A DNA stretch of 54,718 nt from Acidobacteriota bacterium (lineage in GTDB: Bacteria > Acidobacteriota > Blastocatellia > Pyrinomonadales > Pyrinomonadaceae): the NCBI GenBank assembly GCA_003223025.1, contig QHXR01000005.1, positions 65,439 to 120,156 of the forward strand, read 5' to 3'. A program made the position numbers and the translations under genes. This document shows, piece by piece, positions 27,501 through 36,205 of the stretch. Position 1 is the stretch's first letter. Every line of letters begins with the position of its first letter. The notes beneath the pieces were generated by a model, which saw only the letters and a program-made list of their open reading frames with translations, searched no databases and was not told where the DNA came from.

Positions 27501-28475
27501 GGAATGTCGGTCATCGGATCGGTGGAGATCGATCAACGCGGGCGGACGAGACCGTACGATGATCCGGCTCGTCCGAATAGCGGTGATGCTGCTGACATCG
27601 GTGCGTTTGAAAAACAGGCGGATGATCTGACGACCGTTTCATCTCCGTTCGACTTCGACGGCGATGGCAAGACCGACATCGGCATCTTTCGTCCGAACGG
27701 CGGCGAGTGGTGGATCAATCGGAGTGGAAATGGTCAGACGTTCGCACTGCAGTTTGGTTCTTCATCGGATGTCATTTCACCGGCCGATTATACCGGCGAT
27801 GGAAAAACTGATATTGCGTTCTTTAGACCTTCATCGGGTGAATGGTACGTACTCAGGTCCGAAGATTTTTCATTCTTTGCGCTTCCATTTGGAACGAATG
27901 GCGACGTACCGGTTCCGGCTGATTACGATGCGGATGGGAAAGCCGACTTCGCTGTGTTCAGACCGTCATCGTCGACCTGGTTCATCTCGCAGTCCGGCGG
28001 AGCAGCGACTCGGATATTTCAGTTCGGGATCACCGGCGACGTTCCAGTCGTCGCCGACTACGACGCAGATGGAAGGGCGGATGTTGGAATTTTCCGACAG
28101 GCTGCAGGCGGCGGCGAGTGGTGGATCAACCGATCGACTGCCGGACTACTCGCAATGCAGTTTGGTGCTAGCACCGACAAGCCGGTTCAAGGCGATTACA
28201 CGGGCGACGGAAAGGCGGACATCGCGATCTGGCGGCCGTCGAGCGGTGAATGGTTGATCGTTCGAAGTGAGGACTTCTCATTTTACGGATTCCCGTTTGG
28301 AACGAATGGCGACGTTGTCGCTCCGGGTGATTACGACGGCGACGGCAAGTTCGACGTAACCGTATTCCGCCCATCGAGTGCGACCTGGTTCATCTCGAGA
28401 ACGACTGCGGGAACACAGATCGTGCAGTTCGGCGCGAACGGCGATCGTCCATTACCGAATGCGTTTGTTCCTTAA
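24600..28475 (+). CDS. Giant surface protein: delta-60 repeats, CSLREA, beta-helix, VCBS/FG-GAP repeats
   Basis: About 1290 aa. A signal sequence (LYLRLFIGALSLLFTTFFYF) precedes at least seven delta-60 repeats of the type VNDLAIQPDGRILIGGDF...RLNxDGTxDxxF (to about 415), a CSLREA box (GVCNADCSLREALANA, about 425-440), a right-handed beta-helix with many GGGIY/SGGAL turns (to about 940), and a C-terminal set of repeats such as DGDGKTDIGIFRPNGGEWW of VCBS/FG-GAP type. All these are exported, adhesin-like or polymer-binding modules. Start choice is uncertain: ATG at 24588 or GTG at 24573 are possible; 24600 gives the cleanest signal peptide. It stands alone. Confidence 0.85.
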   Translation: MPSKTLYLRLFIGALSLLFTTFFYFGLQTETAEMAKRYDGSSSAAPASFFDPNVDGPVNDLAIQPDGRILIGGDFDNVGGVAHSEAARLNVDGTVDPTFVDQNVRGVTNDSVAALKLAPDGKVLIGGDFAAVGDSPPNGSVTGIARLNSNGTFDPFYPVTPGGITTIDQQTDGKVLLGGYFTSVYGAPRKRLVRISYLDWNVDTTFQDTGLDGIPLDTEIQPDGKIVVGGQFTVVNGVAMKGIARLNSDGTLDSGFSSPFTSAFSSLVRTLKVQPDGKIIVGGYFYLGSDLYKLIRLNADGSVDPTFHKPMFDDQPYDIAIDADGKIVLGGHFFTVEGQQRSGLLRLNTDGTLDASFPNPRVGGYVNALAIQSDGKIVIGGNFAGVAGWTRRRVARLNPDGSLEANPPALELVVTKTADSDDGVCNADCSLREALANALSNNELTRVTFDPAVFSVPQTITLSLGELVFQSSRRIDLVGPGANLLTISGNDQSRVMRIAALAPTSLTGITFTHGNGAGASFSGSGGALYVAQDNDNILISNCTFVQNKAGSGGAIYASASVTLTDSTVANNESTNGTGGGIYVASGTMNIVGSTISGNSVSSSISALGGGIYNNSTFGGVVLMNSTVSGNTARMGGGLSSSGNSVDVRNTLFQNNVAQNGSGGGMFIESGNVTVSDSTFRSNQALNGSGGGVYILRIGSITRTTFDHNSAPNGGGLVVTAANMTGRELTFTGNSATGGSGGALYINNSTTAGQNYLLTDSIVSDNTATQFGGGIYNRTALVVTNSAISNNTATSGGGALMQFAAQGPLSATFAGCLINGNRSGASGGAIQTQAGAVSLINSTMSANDAQGLGGAVLLTQSAVLNLAFATIAFNTANATGGVYSSSSTINSNNSIIANNTTRNSGAQVTGSFVSQGFNLLSQTTGATITGDTTGNILNVDPQLERTLSSGPPAQRVHRLRPDSPAIDAGMSVIGSVEIDQRGRTRPYDDPARPNSGDAADIGAFEKQADDLTTVSSPFDFDGDGKTDIGIFRPNGGEWWINRSGNGQTFALQFGSSSDVISPADYTGDGKTDIAFFRPSSGEWYVLRSEDFSFFALPFGTNGDVPVPADYDADGKADFAVFRPSSSTWFISQSGGAATRIFQFGITGDVPVVADYDADGRADVGIFRQAAGGGEWWINRSTAGLLAMQFGASTDKPVQGDYTGDGKADIAIWRPSSGEWLIVRSEDFSFYGFPFGTNGDVVAPGDYDGDGKFDVTVFRPSSATWFISRTTAGTQIVQFGANGDRPLPNAFVP

Positions 28476-28519
28476 CGTGAACCGCTTGGGCTGACCGGGT
28501 GGCTCTCAGCCAAACGCAC

Positions 28520-28720
28520 TTTTTGAACGCGAATTGCGCGGATCGGGCGGATTAAGACGGATCTGAACAAATTGTTTTGTCAGATCCGTTTTCATCCGCT
28601 CGATCCGCGCAATTCGCGTTCAAAAATGTGTGCGCATCACGCCGGATTAAGACGGATCTGAGCAATATTTTTTCAGATCCGTTTTCATCCGCCCGACCCG
28701 CGCAATTCGCGTTCAAAAAA
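28520..28720. repeat. Doubled AACGCGAATT palindromic element
   Basis: Left arm TTTTGAACGCGAATTGCGCG (about 28521) pairs with a right arm ending CGCGCAATTCGCGTTCAAAA at about 28717. A second complete inverted pair (ACGGATCTGA...TCAGATCCGT) is embedded twice. It is the compact form of elements A (64) and B (41823). Confidence 0.75.
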
Positions 28721-28734
28721 AGTGCGAGGCAAAG

Positions 28735-28797
28735 AACCACCCCGTCAGCGGAAGCCGCTGCCACCCCTCCTTCGGAAGGAGGGGAGTTTTTCTTGTT
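28735..28797. repeat. CTCC/GACGGGGTGG element, possible terminator
   Basis: Inverted copy of the element at 2725 and 3162: AACCACCCCGTCAGCG, then the perfect palindrome CCCCTCCTTC-G-GAAGGAGGGG followed by AGTTTTTCTT. The hairpin plus T-run could end transcription from the giant surface protein gene. Region 28476-28816 has no gene. Confidence 0.6.
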
Positions 28798-28816
28798 GGC
28801 CGCTCGGGTTTGAGTA

Positions 28817-29332
28817 TTACTCCGGATCCTTTGATTTGTGATCCCGGTCGTATTCTTCGAGGTACGATCGCTTCAACTTAGGTAGATCGCGTTCTTCGTT
28901 TTCACCACCACGCGAGCGATCGTTGTACTGCTTGTACTCGACGATGTATCGCTTGTCGGATTCATTCGCCGGGACGTATTGCACGTCACGTTCGTTCGGC
29001 GCGGTGACTTCGGTTGCCGGGATCGTAGTCGAGTACGTCGCGGACGGATCGATCTCTTGCACTTCATTCATCGCGTACATCGTCGCGAGCGGCTGATGTT
29101 TGAAGCATGAGACATTTGTCGCGACGTTTGTCGGAACGACGACCGTTTCGTGTTGCGGGCAGTAAGGGCCGGCGGCCATTCCGGTTTCGGGATCGACGAC
29201 CATCTCGACTAAAGCTTTCGGCATCTCGAAACTTGATCCGCCAAACTCGGGTCGCGTGCGTACGACTTCCCTCATAAAATCGACCCACATCGGCAGAGCG
29301 ATGTCGCCGCCGGTCGCGTGTATGCGAACCAT
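28817..29332 (-). pseudogene. Detached C-terminal part of PBP1A
   Basis: The frame encodes ATGGDIALPMWVDFMREVVR, the usual segment after the transpeptidase KTG strand in class A penicillin-binding proteins, then a tail with paired Cys (YCPQHETVV...SCFKHQP) and a charged end. It lies in a different frame from the main PBP1A gene (29272-31431), and roughly 20 residues expected in between are missing, so a deletion with frameshift separated it. Confidence 0.75.
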
Positions 29333-31431
29333 CCGTCCTTCGATGTTCCGGTCTTGCCGGCGAAGACGACGTTCTTTCCGAGTGCTCCGTTTGCCTTCGC
29401 AGCGGTTCCGCGATGCACGACATCCATCAACGCATCGGTGATCATGTACGCGGTCTGTTCTTTTATTACTTGTTTGCCGTTCGGCGTCGAGAGCTGCAGC
29501 ATTTGATCCGAACCCGAGACTACTTTGTCGATGAATGTCGGTTCGACGCTCGTTCCACCGTTCGCGAAAACTGCGTACGCCGCGGCGAGTTGGAGCGGAG
29601 TCGTTTCCATCGTTCCGAGCGCCATCGACGGATACGTCTCAACATTATCGAATCCAAATTCCTTCGCCTTCTTTGCGACTGACCCGAGTCCGACATCCAT
29701 CGCCGTCTTCACCGCGATGACGTTCGAAGATTTTACGAGTGCGGTTTTGAAAGTGATGTTCGTGTTCGAGTAAGCGCCGTGATAGTTGGAAGGCTTGTAC
29801 ATTTTTCCGCCGATCGTCGCGAACTCGGTCGCCTGATCCGCCGCGGTCGAGATCGGCGAATAGCCGTGCTCATACGCCGCCGCATAGACGATCGGTTTGA
29901 ATGTCGAACCCGGAGCACGCTGGGCATCGGTCGCGCGATTGAATTGCGACTCACGATAATCGCGTCCGCCGACCATCGCCAAAACATGTCCGGTATGCGG
30001 ATCGAGTGCGACGATCGTCGCCTGCAACCTGCAACCATTTTGGATTTTGGATTTTGGATTTTGGATTGAAGAGGAATCTTCTTTTGAACCGCATGACTTC
30101 TTCGAATAGTACTTGTCCAAACCTTCGAGACGTTTCGTGAGCGCGCGTTCCGCGGCCGTCTGAAGCTGAGTGTCGATAGTTGTATAAACGCGCGTGTTGA
30201 AATTTGAGTTGAGATAGTCGGCGCTGAATTTCGATGTCAGCTCTTTTGTCGCGGCGTCGACGAAGTACGGTGCGATCGTTCGGTCATTCGCTTTTGGCGG
30301 AGCGAGTTTCGTTTCGATATTTCGTGCGATCTCGACGTCCGACGCATTCGACAAACCTATCTCGTTCATGCGGGCGAGAATCCAATTGCGTCGTTCGCGC
30401 GAGTTCTCCGGATTGTGCTGCGGCGAGTACGCGCGCGGATTTTTTATCATCGCGGCGATCGTCGCTGCCTCGTCGAGCGTCACGTCTTTCAGATCTTTGT
30501 TGAAATACGCACGTGCTGCCTGCTCGACTCCGTTCACACCGCTCGCACCGTATTGGCCGAGGTATATTTCGTTGCAATAGACGGCGAAGATGTCCTGCTT
30601 CGACATTTTATTTTCGAGTGCGACGGAGAGAAATGCTTCGGAAAATTTTCGTGTAAAAGAACGCTCGGGTGTAAGAAAAGTATTTTTTACGAGTTGCTGC
30701 GTGATCGTCGATCCGCCTTGCTTGATCTCGCGTCCGCTAAGATTTGCGACAAACGCTCGAGCGATGCCGCGCGGATCGATCCCATGATGATTAAAAAATC
30801 TCTGATCTTCAGCGGCGAGGATCGCGTTGCGAAGATTCTCGGGAATGTCTTCGAATTTCAGAACGTGATTCTTTGTGCGTTTTGTTTCTGATCGCCCGGA
30901 TAACATCTCGGGTTCGATCTGATACGTGTCTGCTTTCGCGCCGTTCTGCTCGATCTGCTTTACGCGATTGCCGGCGAAGTTGATATTTGTGATCTCGGGT
31001 TCAAGACTGTATGCGTTCGAGTTCGTGATCTTCAGACCCGTGTCGGTTTTTTCAAATGAGCCGTTCCAGACGGTGCCATTGTTATCGCCTTCAACATAAC
31101 CTGCTCTCCTTAATTGTTCGACGATCGCGTCGGGTGTCGCCTGCTGATCTTTGCGGATCTGATACGGAGCTGCGTACATCCCGGCACGCGTCTGCCAGAA
31201 TCCGGCGTCGACGCGACGCTCGACGATCGCGGCGTAATGGTTATAGAAAAGTATCGATGCGATTCCGGCGGCGACTAATAAGATCGCGCCGATGACGGAT
31301 GTCCAGACGATCGTCTTCGTCGCGATCCGTTTGATTCGTTGAGCCCGTGGCTCGACCGGTGCGAATACTGTCGCCTTGTAAGGTTTGATCCGTCGCCGCC
31401 GTTCGATCCCATCTGATACCAATACCGCCAT
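29272..31431 (-). CDS. Penicillin-binding protein 1A (class A), 3' end frameshifted
   Basis: Bifunctional peptidoglycan synthase of the inner membrane. An N-terminal anchor (VIGAILLVAAGIASILFYNH) precedes the glycosyltransferase domain with EDQRFFNHHGIDPRGIARAF, GGSTITQQLVKNTFL and YCNEIYLGQYG. The transpeptidase domain has the active-site SxxK (APGSTFKPIVYAAAYEHG), SSN (LVKSSNVIAVK) and KTG (GKTGTSKDGWFA). After GWFA the frame runs into a short unrelated tail (RPAATSLCRCGSIL) and stops; the natural C-terminus continues at 28817-29332. All catalytic motifs precede the break, but the last strand region is lost. An in-frame heptamer insert (IQNPKSKIQN) lies before LQATIVALDPHTG. Confidence 0.88.
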   Translation of the reverse strand: MAVLVSDGIERRRRIKPYKATVFAPVEPRAQRIKRIATKTIVWTSVIGAILLVAAGIASILFYNHYAAIVERRVDAGFWQTRAGMYAAPYQIRKDQQATPDAIVEQLRRAGYVEGDNNGTVWNGSFEKTDTGLKITNSNAYSLEPEITNINFAGNRVKQIEQNGAKADTYQIEPEMLSGRSETKRTKNHVLKFEDIPENLRNAILAAEDQRFFNHHGIDPRGIARAFVANLSGREIKQGGSTITQQLVKNTFLTPERSFTRKFSEAFLSVALENKMSKQDIFAVYCNEIYLGQYGASGVNGVEQAARAYFNKDLKDVTLDEAATIAAMIKNPRAYSPQHNPENSRERRNWILARMNEIGLSNASDVEIARNIETKLAPPKANDRTIAPYFVDAATKELTSKFSADYLNSNFNTRVYTTIDTQLQTAAERALTKRLEGLDKYYSKKSCGSKEDSSSIQNPKSKIQNGCRLQATIVALDPHTGHVLAMVGGRDYRESQFNRATDAQRAPGSTFKPIVYAAAYEHGYSPISTAADQATEFATIGGKMYKPSNYHGAYSNTNITFKTALVKSSNVIAVKTAMDVGLGSVAKKAKEFGFDNVETYPSMALGTMETTPLQLAAAYAVFANGGTSVEPTFIDKVVSGSDQMLQLSTPNGKQVIKEQTAYMITDALMDVVHRGTAAKANGALGKNVVFAGKTGTSKDGWFAYTRPAATSLCRCGSIL
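30037..30070. repeat. Heptamer repeat inside PBP1A, in frame
   Basis: ATTTTGG heptamers (four tandem units) encode IQNPKSKIQN on the minus strand, between LEGLDKYYSKKSCGSKEDSS and CRLQATIVALDP. The same heptamers are intergenic elsewhere in the window. Confidence 0.75.
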
Positions 31432-31555
31432 GTTCCGTTCCCCCCTTTTGTCCGTCAGATGACTTTATTGCAACGATGATGCCAACGGGTAAAGTCGTTA
31501 TATTTGCTGAGTTGCGTCAAACGGCGTGGCCGATTTCGATGCAGTCAAGGGTCGA

Positions 31556-31579
31556 GTTGGGATTTGGGATTTGGGATGC
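31556..31579. repeat. Short ATTTGGG heptamer run
   Basis: Three to four GGGATTT units lie next to a MITE copy in the 387-bp gap between PBP1A and the helicase gene. Confidence 0.55.
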
Positions 31580-31610
31580 TGTTATTTCAGGTCGTTTCGT
31601 ACTTCGACAC

Positions 31611-31743
31611 GGACTGGACCGCAGGCATCCCTGCCTGCCACGCCCGGCTTCCGTGGCGTGCGGCGCTTCGATTGTCGAATCAAAATCTCCTTTACGCCGT
31701 GGAAGCCACGGCGTTGCAGGCAGGGATGCCTGCGGTCCAGTCC
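31611..31743. mobile_element. MITE-like element, copy 1
   Basis: Terminal inverted repeats GGACTGGACCGCAGGCATCC and its complement enclose about 90 bp with an inner hairpin (CCGTGGAAGCCACGG). No protein is encoded, although open frames run through it. Copies 2-4 are at 37687, 44122 and 49450. Confidence 0.75.
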
Positions 31744-31818
31744 GTCGGCGACATCAACCACTTCTTTTGATGACTGCTCACTCTCAGCAGACTGTGCTAT
31801 AAGTGAAACAACACTTGA

Positions 31819-34006
31819 GATGGCGAAGTACGTATTAAAACGCAACCAGGGATCGCTGCCCGAACGACTCACTCGATATAAAGGCGAGTTGAATGACGAG
31901 CAGTTCCGTGTAGTTACTTCGCAGCCGAAAGCAGCGCTCGTTGTCGCAGGTGCGGGAACCGGAAAGACGCGTGCGATCACTTATCGGGTCGCGTATCTCA
32001 TCGAGCAGGGCGTGTCGCCGCAGCGGATCATGCTCGCGACTTTCACAAATCGCGCCGCGCGCGAGATGCTCCGACGAGTCGAAGGGCTGACCGGATCGCA
32101 GAACGTCCATCGGGTCTGGGGCGGAACATTTCATCGGATCGCGAATATGATGCTGCGTCGTCATGCTACTTCGATCGGCTACGACTCGAACTACTCGATC
32201 CTCGATTCCGAAGACGCTCGCGATCTGCTCAATCTCTGCATCGAAGACGCCGCGATCGACACGAAGAAGAAGCGCTTTCCGAAAGCCGAAGTCGTCCAGA
32301 GCATCATCAGCTACGCGAACAACACCGACATGGATCTCGCCGATGTCATCGTTCGCCAGTATCCGTATTTTGAATTGCTAACAGCGCAGATCAAACGCGT
32401 CGACTTTATCTATCAACAGCGGAAAGGCGAACGCAACGTGATGGATTACGACGATCTGCTTCTGAATATGAAGAAGCTTCTCGTCGAGCGGCAAGAGGTT
32501 GCGGATCTTTACGCCGAACAGTTTCAGCACATCCTTGTCGACGAATATCAGGACACAAACAAGCTTCAAGCCGAGCTTATCGATCTGCTCGCGGTGAAGC
32601 ATCGAAACGTGATGGTCGTCGGCGACGATGCACAGTCGATCTTCGCGTGGCGTGGCGCGGAGTTCACTAACATCTACGAATTTCCGAAGCGATATCCCGA
32701 AGCCGAGATGTACAAGCTCGAGGTAAATTATCGCTCGACACCGGAGATTCTTGACCTCGCAAACGTCTCGATCGCTCACAACAAAAAGCAATTTCCGAAG
32801 CTGCTGACATCTGTAAAGCGTTCGAAAGATTTTAAGCCGGCGCTTGTTCCCTGTTCGGACGTCGAGCAGCAATCGGCATTCATCGCAGCGCGAATTCTAG
32901 AGCTTCGCGACAACGGAACTCCGCTCGAGGAGATGGCGGTGATGTATCGATCGCACTATCACTCGATCGAGCTACAACTTGAATTGTCGCGACGCGGGAT
33001 TCCATATCGCGTGCAATCCGGCGTGCGCTTTTTCGAGCAGGCGCACATCAAAGATGTCGTTTCGTATCTGCGAGTGATCGTAAATCCGCGCGATGAGCTC
33101 GCGTGGAAACGGATACTAAAAATGATCCCGGGGATTGGGAGGGCGACGGCGAATCGGATCTATGAGGCGATCGTTTTGCGCGACGCGGTGTTTAGCGACG
33201 CGGAGACGGGGAGACGCGGAGACGCGGAGGGCGGAGACGTCGCCGGTGAGATTGTAAGAATGCTGTCTGGATCTCCGGATGTCCCCGCGTCTCCGCGTCT
33301 CCCCGTCACCACGTCGCAAACTATCCCCGCGTCACCGCGTCTCCGTGTCCCCGCGTCTAGAGCATGGACGGATTTCGTCGAGCTCCTCGAGCTTCTTGTC
33401 TCGCCGGAATATCGAGGCCAACCTGCGAAGCAGATCGCGCTGATCCTCGAGCGAGGGTACGAACAGTACTTGTTAGAAAATTACGAGAATGCGGATTCGC
33501 GTGCTGAAGACATTCGCGGACTCGCATTGTATGCGCAGAGATACGAGTCGACGGAAACGTTTCTTTCCGAGCTTGCACTTTTATCTACTGAACGGTTCGC
33601 CGAAGCACAACCGCTTGCCGGCGAAGATGTGATAAGCGGAGGCGAGGATGATGAACTTCTCACGCTGACCTCGGTCCACCAGGCGAAAGGATTGGAGTGG
33701 AAATCAGTCTTCATCATCTGGGCCGCCGAAGGAAAATTCCCTTCGCCGCGCAGTCTGAAAGAGATCGACAGTGAGGAAGAGGAACGCCGTCTCTGGTACG
33801 TCGCTCTGACGCGTGCGAAGGACGAGCTCTACATCACCTACCCGCTCATGATGACGGATTACAATCGCCAGACCGTTCTTCAAAAGCCATCGCGATTCGT
33901 AGCCGAATGCCCGCCCGTCTTATTTGAAATTTGGAATCTTGAAGAAGAGGCTCCCAGTTTCGACGCCCCACCATCATCGCCACCGACGACTGAATATCTT
34001 AATTAG
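31819..34006 (+). CDS. UvrD/PcrA-type ATP-dependent DNA helicase
   Basis: About 728 aa of superfamily 1A helicase: Walker A VAGAGTGKTRAITYRVAYLI (about 38-57), motif II ILVDEYQDTNKLQAELIDLL, motif III VVGDDAQSIFAWRGAEF, motif IV region EVNYRSTPEIL, motif V TLTSVHQAKGLEWKSVFIIW and motif VI RRLWYVALTRAKDELY. It should unwind DNA in repair and replication restart. I start at ATG 31819 (MAKYVLKRNQGSLPERL) because the longer frame from 31526 merely reads through the MITE. Residues about 455-515 (DAETGRRGDAEGG...VPASPRLRVPASRA) are an in-frame repeat insert in the 2A/2B region. Confidence 0.9.
33188..33360. repeat. GACGCGGAGACGGGG inverted repeats inside uvrD-like gene
   Basis: Copies of GACGCGGAGACGGGGAGACG face copies of CCGCGTCTCCCCGTC and CCGCGTCTCCGTGTCCCCGC in an insert that keeps the frame. 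The encoded Pro/Arg/Gly-rich loop has no counterpart in ordinary UvrD proteins. Confidence 0.7.
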
Positions 34007-34165
34007 GTTTTGGGTTTTGGGTTTTCGGTTTTAGGTTTTAGGTTTTCGGCTTTGGGTTTTGGTTTCGAATCGAATTTGAAATTTTGAATTTGAAATTTGG
34101 AAGAAGTAGTAAAAGCCCGAGACCAAAAGCCAAAGTCCAAAAACCAAAAACCAAAGACCGAAGTG
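34006..34165. repeat. Inverted heptamer tracts (GGTTTTG / CCAAAAA)
   Basis: TTTTGGG units from 34007 face AAAACCAAAG units around 34120-34165, with AATTTGAAATTT runs between. The tract fills the space between the helicase and the TonB-like gene. Confidence 0.6.
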
Positions 34166-34267
34166 CAAAATCGCTTCCGCCGCTAAGCGTCCTCGTGTTT
34201 CATCGAAACCCGAGTCTGTGTTACAACATTCGTACAAAAGACTGGCCGCGCCCGACATCAAAAAAAT

Positions 34268-35239
34268 ATGAAATACTGCCCGACATGCGAAACGCGTTAC
34301 GACGAGGAGATTCTCCGGTTTTGTATGAAGGACGGTACGCCGCTGCTTGATGAGGACGAGCCGAAGTTCGTGGCGATGCCGAGCGAGAGTTTGGACGAGC
34401 CCGTCGAGGATGATCCGGGCGATGTCACCGTGGTGCGGCGCAATATTCAGGTTCCTCCCGAGCCTGAAAGCGATATGCCTCGGATCGTCGTCCCGACATA
34501 CGAAGAATCTCGACAACAGCCACGTCCGCCATCGGCATATAATCCGCCGCGAAAACAGAACACGGCAAAGGTAGTAGTTCTAACGATCCTCGGAACGCTT
34601 GCGGTGCTCGGTCTCGGAGCCGCGGGGCTTTGGCTCTTTCAACGCGGAAACTCATCGAATACAAACTTGAATGCGAACGTGAACGCGAACGCAAATGCGA
34701 ACGTGAACGCGAACACTAATCTCGGCATCGACACGAATTTCAATTTCAATCTCAACGCAAATTTCAACGGCGCGACAAATCTCAACACGAACATAAACGC
34801 TAACGTAAAAACGCCGACGCCGACACCGAAACCAAGTCCGAGCGTGACGCCTTCGCCGAGCCCGAATCCCAATGACAATACGACTCCCGGCTCGAGCCCG
34901 ATACCGACACCGCAGCCGACGATAATCCGACCCGGAGTTTCGCCGACTCAGCGACCTGCTTCGACGCCGAACCGAAACGTGAATGGCGGCGTGCTCAACG
35001 GAATGGCGGTGAGCTTGGCCCGTCCGGTCTATCCGCCGATCGCGAAACAGATCGGTGCCGGCGGCGAGGTTCGGGTCCAGGTCGCGGTCGATGTAAATGG
35101 AAACGTAGTCTCAGCCCGAGCCGTCAGTGGTCATCCACTCCTCAGATCCGCCGCCGAGAACGCCGCCCGGCAGTCCCGCATGAAAAGCGAAGCCGCGAAT
35201 TCGACGGGGCAGATCATTTATAATTTTCGGAATAATTAA
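34268..35239 (+). CDS. Zinc-ribbon / TonB-family protein with Asn-rich linker
   Basis: The 323-aa protein has an N-terminal zinc-ribbon-like segment (YCPTCETRYDEEILRFCMKD), one transmembrane helix (VVLTILGTLAVLGLGAAGLW, about 99-118), a low-complexity stretch of Asn-Ala/Thr pairs followed by Pro-Thr-Pro-Ser repeats (about 125-230), and a TonB C-terminal domain (SLARPVYPPIAKQIGAGGEV, then GNVVSARAVSGHPLLRSAA). The topology, cytoplasmic ribbon and periplasmic TonB end, suggests it couples the inner membrane to outer-membrane receptors. The Asn-rich spacer is a style I associate with Blastocatellia. Confidence 0.85.
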   Translation: MKYCPTCETRYDEEILRFCMKDGTPLLDEDEPKFVAMPSESLDEPVEDDPGDVTVVRRNIQVPPEPESDMPRIVVPTYEESRQQPRPPSAYNPPRKQNTAKVVVLTILGTLAVLGLGAAGLWLFQRGNSSNTNLNANVNANANANVNANTNLGIDTNFNFNLNANFNGATNLNTNINANVKTPTPTPKPSPSVTPSPSPNPNDNTTPGSSPIPTPQPTIIRPGVSPTQRPASTPNRNVNGGVLNGMAVSLARPVYPPIAKQIGAGGEVRVQVAVDVNGNVVSARAVSGHPLLRSAAENAARQSRMKSEAANSTGQIIYNFRNN

Positions 35240-35294
35240 TAACTCTTAAGTACAAAGTCATTCAATCCGCCTAAACTTTATTTCGATACTCGCT

Positions 35295-35593
35295 TTGAGT
35301 TCCGCCCTTGGGCGGCTTCTTAGTTTTGAGTTCCGCCTTCAGGCGGCTTCTAGTTTCGAGTTCCGCCTTCAGGCGGCTTCCTAGTTTTGAGTTCCGCCTT
35401 TAGGCGGCTTCCTAGTTGTGAGCTCCGCCTTCAGGCGGCTTCCTAGTTTCGAGTTCCGCCTCAGGCGGCTTCCTAGTTTTGAGTTCCGCCTTCAGGCGGC
35501 TTCCTAGTTTTGAGTTCCGCCTTTAGGCGGCTTCCTAGTTCTGAATTCCGCCTTTAGGCGGCTTCCTAGTTTTGAGTTCCGCCTTTAGGCGGC
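35295..35593. repeat. Tandem array of ten REP hairpins
   Basis: Ten units of about 30 bp, consensus GAGTTCCGCCTTTAGGCGGC followed by TTCCTAGTTTT, each with a CCGCC/GGCGG stem and 2-4 nt loop (TTTA, TTCA, CTTG). Loops and linkers vary, stems do not. The array ends 9 bp before the RAYT start codon; inverted units lie after that gene. It fills the gap 35240-35601. Confidence 0.9.
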
Positions 35594-35601
35594 CCATTCT
35601 C

Positions 35602-36204
35602 ATGTACTACTGGCGCTCCCTCTCCGACCAGCAACGCGATGAAGTTCGCGAATATCGTCGGATTCAACGTCTTCCGAAACACTCTCCGCCGCACTTCGCT
35701 TTTGACGGTCCCACTCAATATCTCGTTTCCGCTTCATGTTACGAACATCGACACATTCCTGGCTTACGGCCGGCACGTATGTCGGAATGCGAAACGGGCA
35801 TCCTTGACGCCTGCGAAAAGTTTTCCAGCTCGATATACGCTTGGTGCATTCTGCCGAATCACTACCACGTTCTCCTTGAGACCGTGGAACTGAAAGAGCT
35901 CATTAAGGAACTCGGTCTGTTCCATGGACGGTCATCTTTCAAGTGGAACGGCGAAGACAACCAGCGCGGACGGAAAGTTTGGCATAACTGCTTCGATCGG
36001 AAGATCAAATCCGAGCGCCACTTCTACGCGTCTCTAAATTACGTGTTGAATAACGCCGTGCAGCACGGTTACGTTGATCGCTGGCAGGATTGGCCCTGGT
36101 CAAATGCTTCGCAATATCTGAATGAAGTCGGAGAAGAGCGGGCGATTGAGATATGGCGGGAGTATCCAATTTTGGATTACGGGAAGAAGTGGGATGTGTT
36201 CTGA
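35602..36204 (+). CDS. REP-associated tyrosine transposase (RAYT, Y1/HUH)
   Basis: The 200-aa protein has the REP-associated transposase signature: FDGPTQYLVSASCYEHRHIP, the metal-binding HUH box in AWCILPNHYHVLLETVE (His-Tyr-His about 94-96) and a downstream region with RKIKSERHFYASLNYVLNNA containing the candidate catalytic Tyr. RAYTs are single-strand endonucleases that recognise REP hairpins and are normally single-copy domesticated transposases. The gene is bracketed by ten REP units on the left and two inverted ones on the right, exactly the expected substrate. I start at ATG 35602, after the array. Confidence 0.9.
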   Translation: MYYWRSLSDQQRDEVREYRRIQRLPKHSPPHFAFDGPTQYLVSASCYEHRHIPGLRPARMSECETGILDACEKFSSSIYAWCILPNHYHVLLETVELKELIKELGLFHGRSSFKWNGEDNQRGRKVWHNCFDRKIKSERHFYASLNYVLNNAVQHGYVDRWQDWPWSNASQYLNEVGEERAIEIWREYPILDYGKKWDVF

Positions 36205-36205
36205 A

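Noticed and set aside
25146-27536. Minus-strand frames of 287 and 374 aa under the giant surface protein
   Set aside because: They are Arg-rich shadows of a repetitive plus-strand gene and show no domain or ribosome site.
24600-28475. Polymorphic outer membrane autotransporter
   Set aside because: The beta-helix resembles passenger domains, but the C-terminus is VCBS/FG-GAP repeats with no autotransporter barrel.
31526-31818. Long N-terminal extension of the UvrD-like helicase, and similar ones at 37726-37851 and 44149-44343
   Set aside because: All three translate the same MITE into near-identical peptides (TPRKPRRCRQGC), so the extensions are read-through of the element rather than protein.
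35295-35593. CRISPR-like array
   Set aside because: Units are contiguous hairpins of about 30 bp without unique spacers, next to a RAYT; they are REPs, and no cas gene is present.
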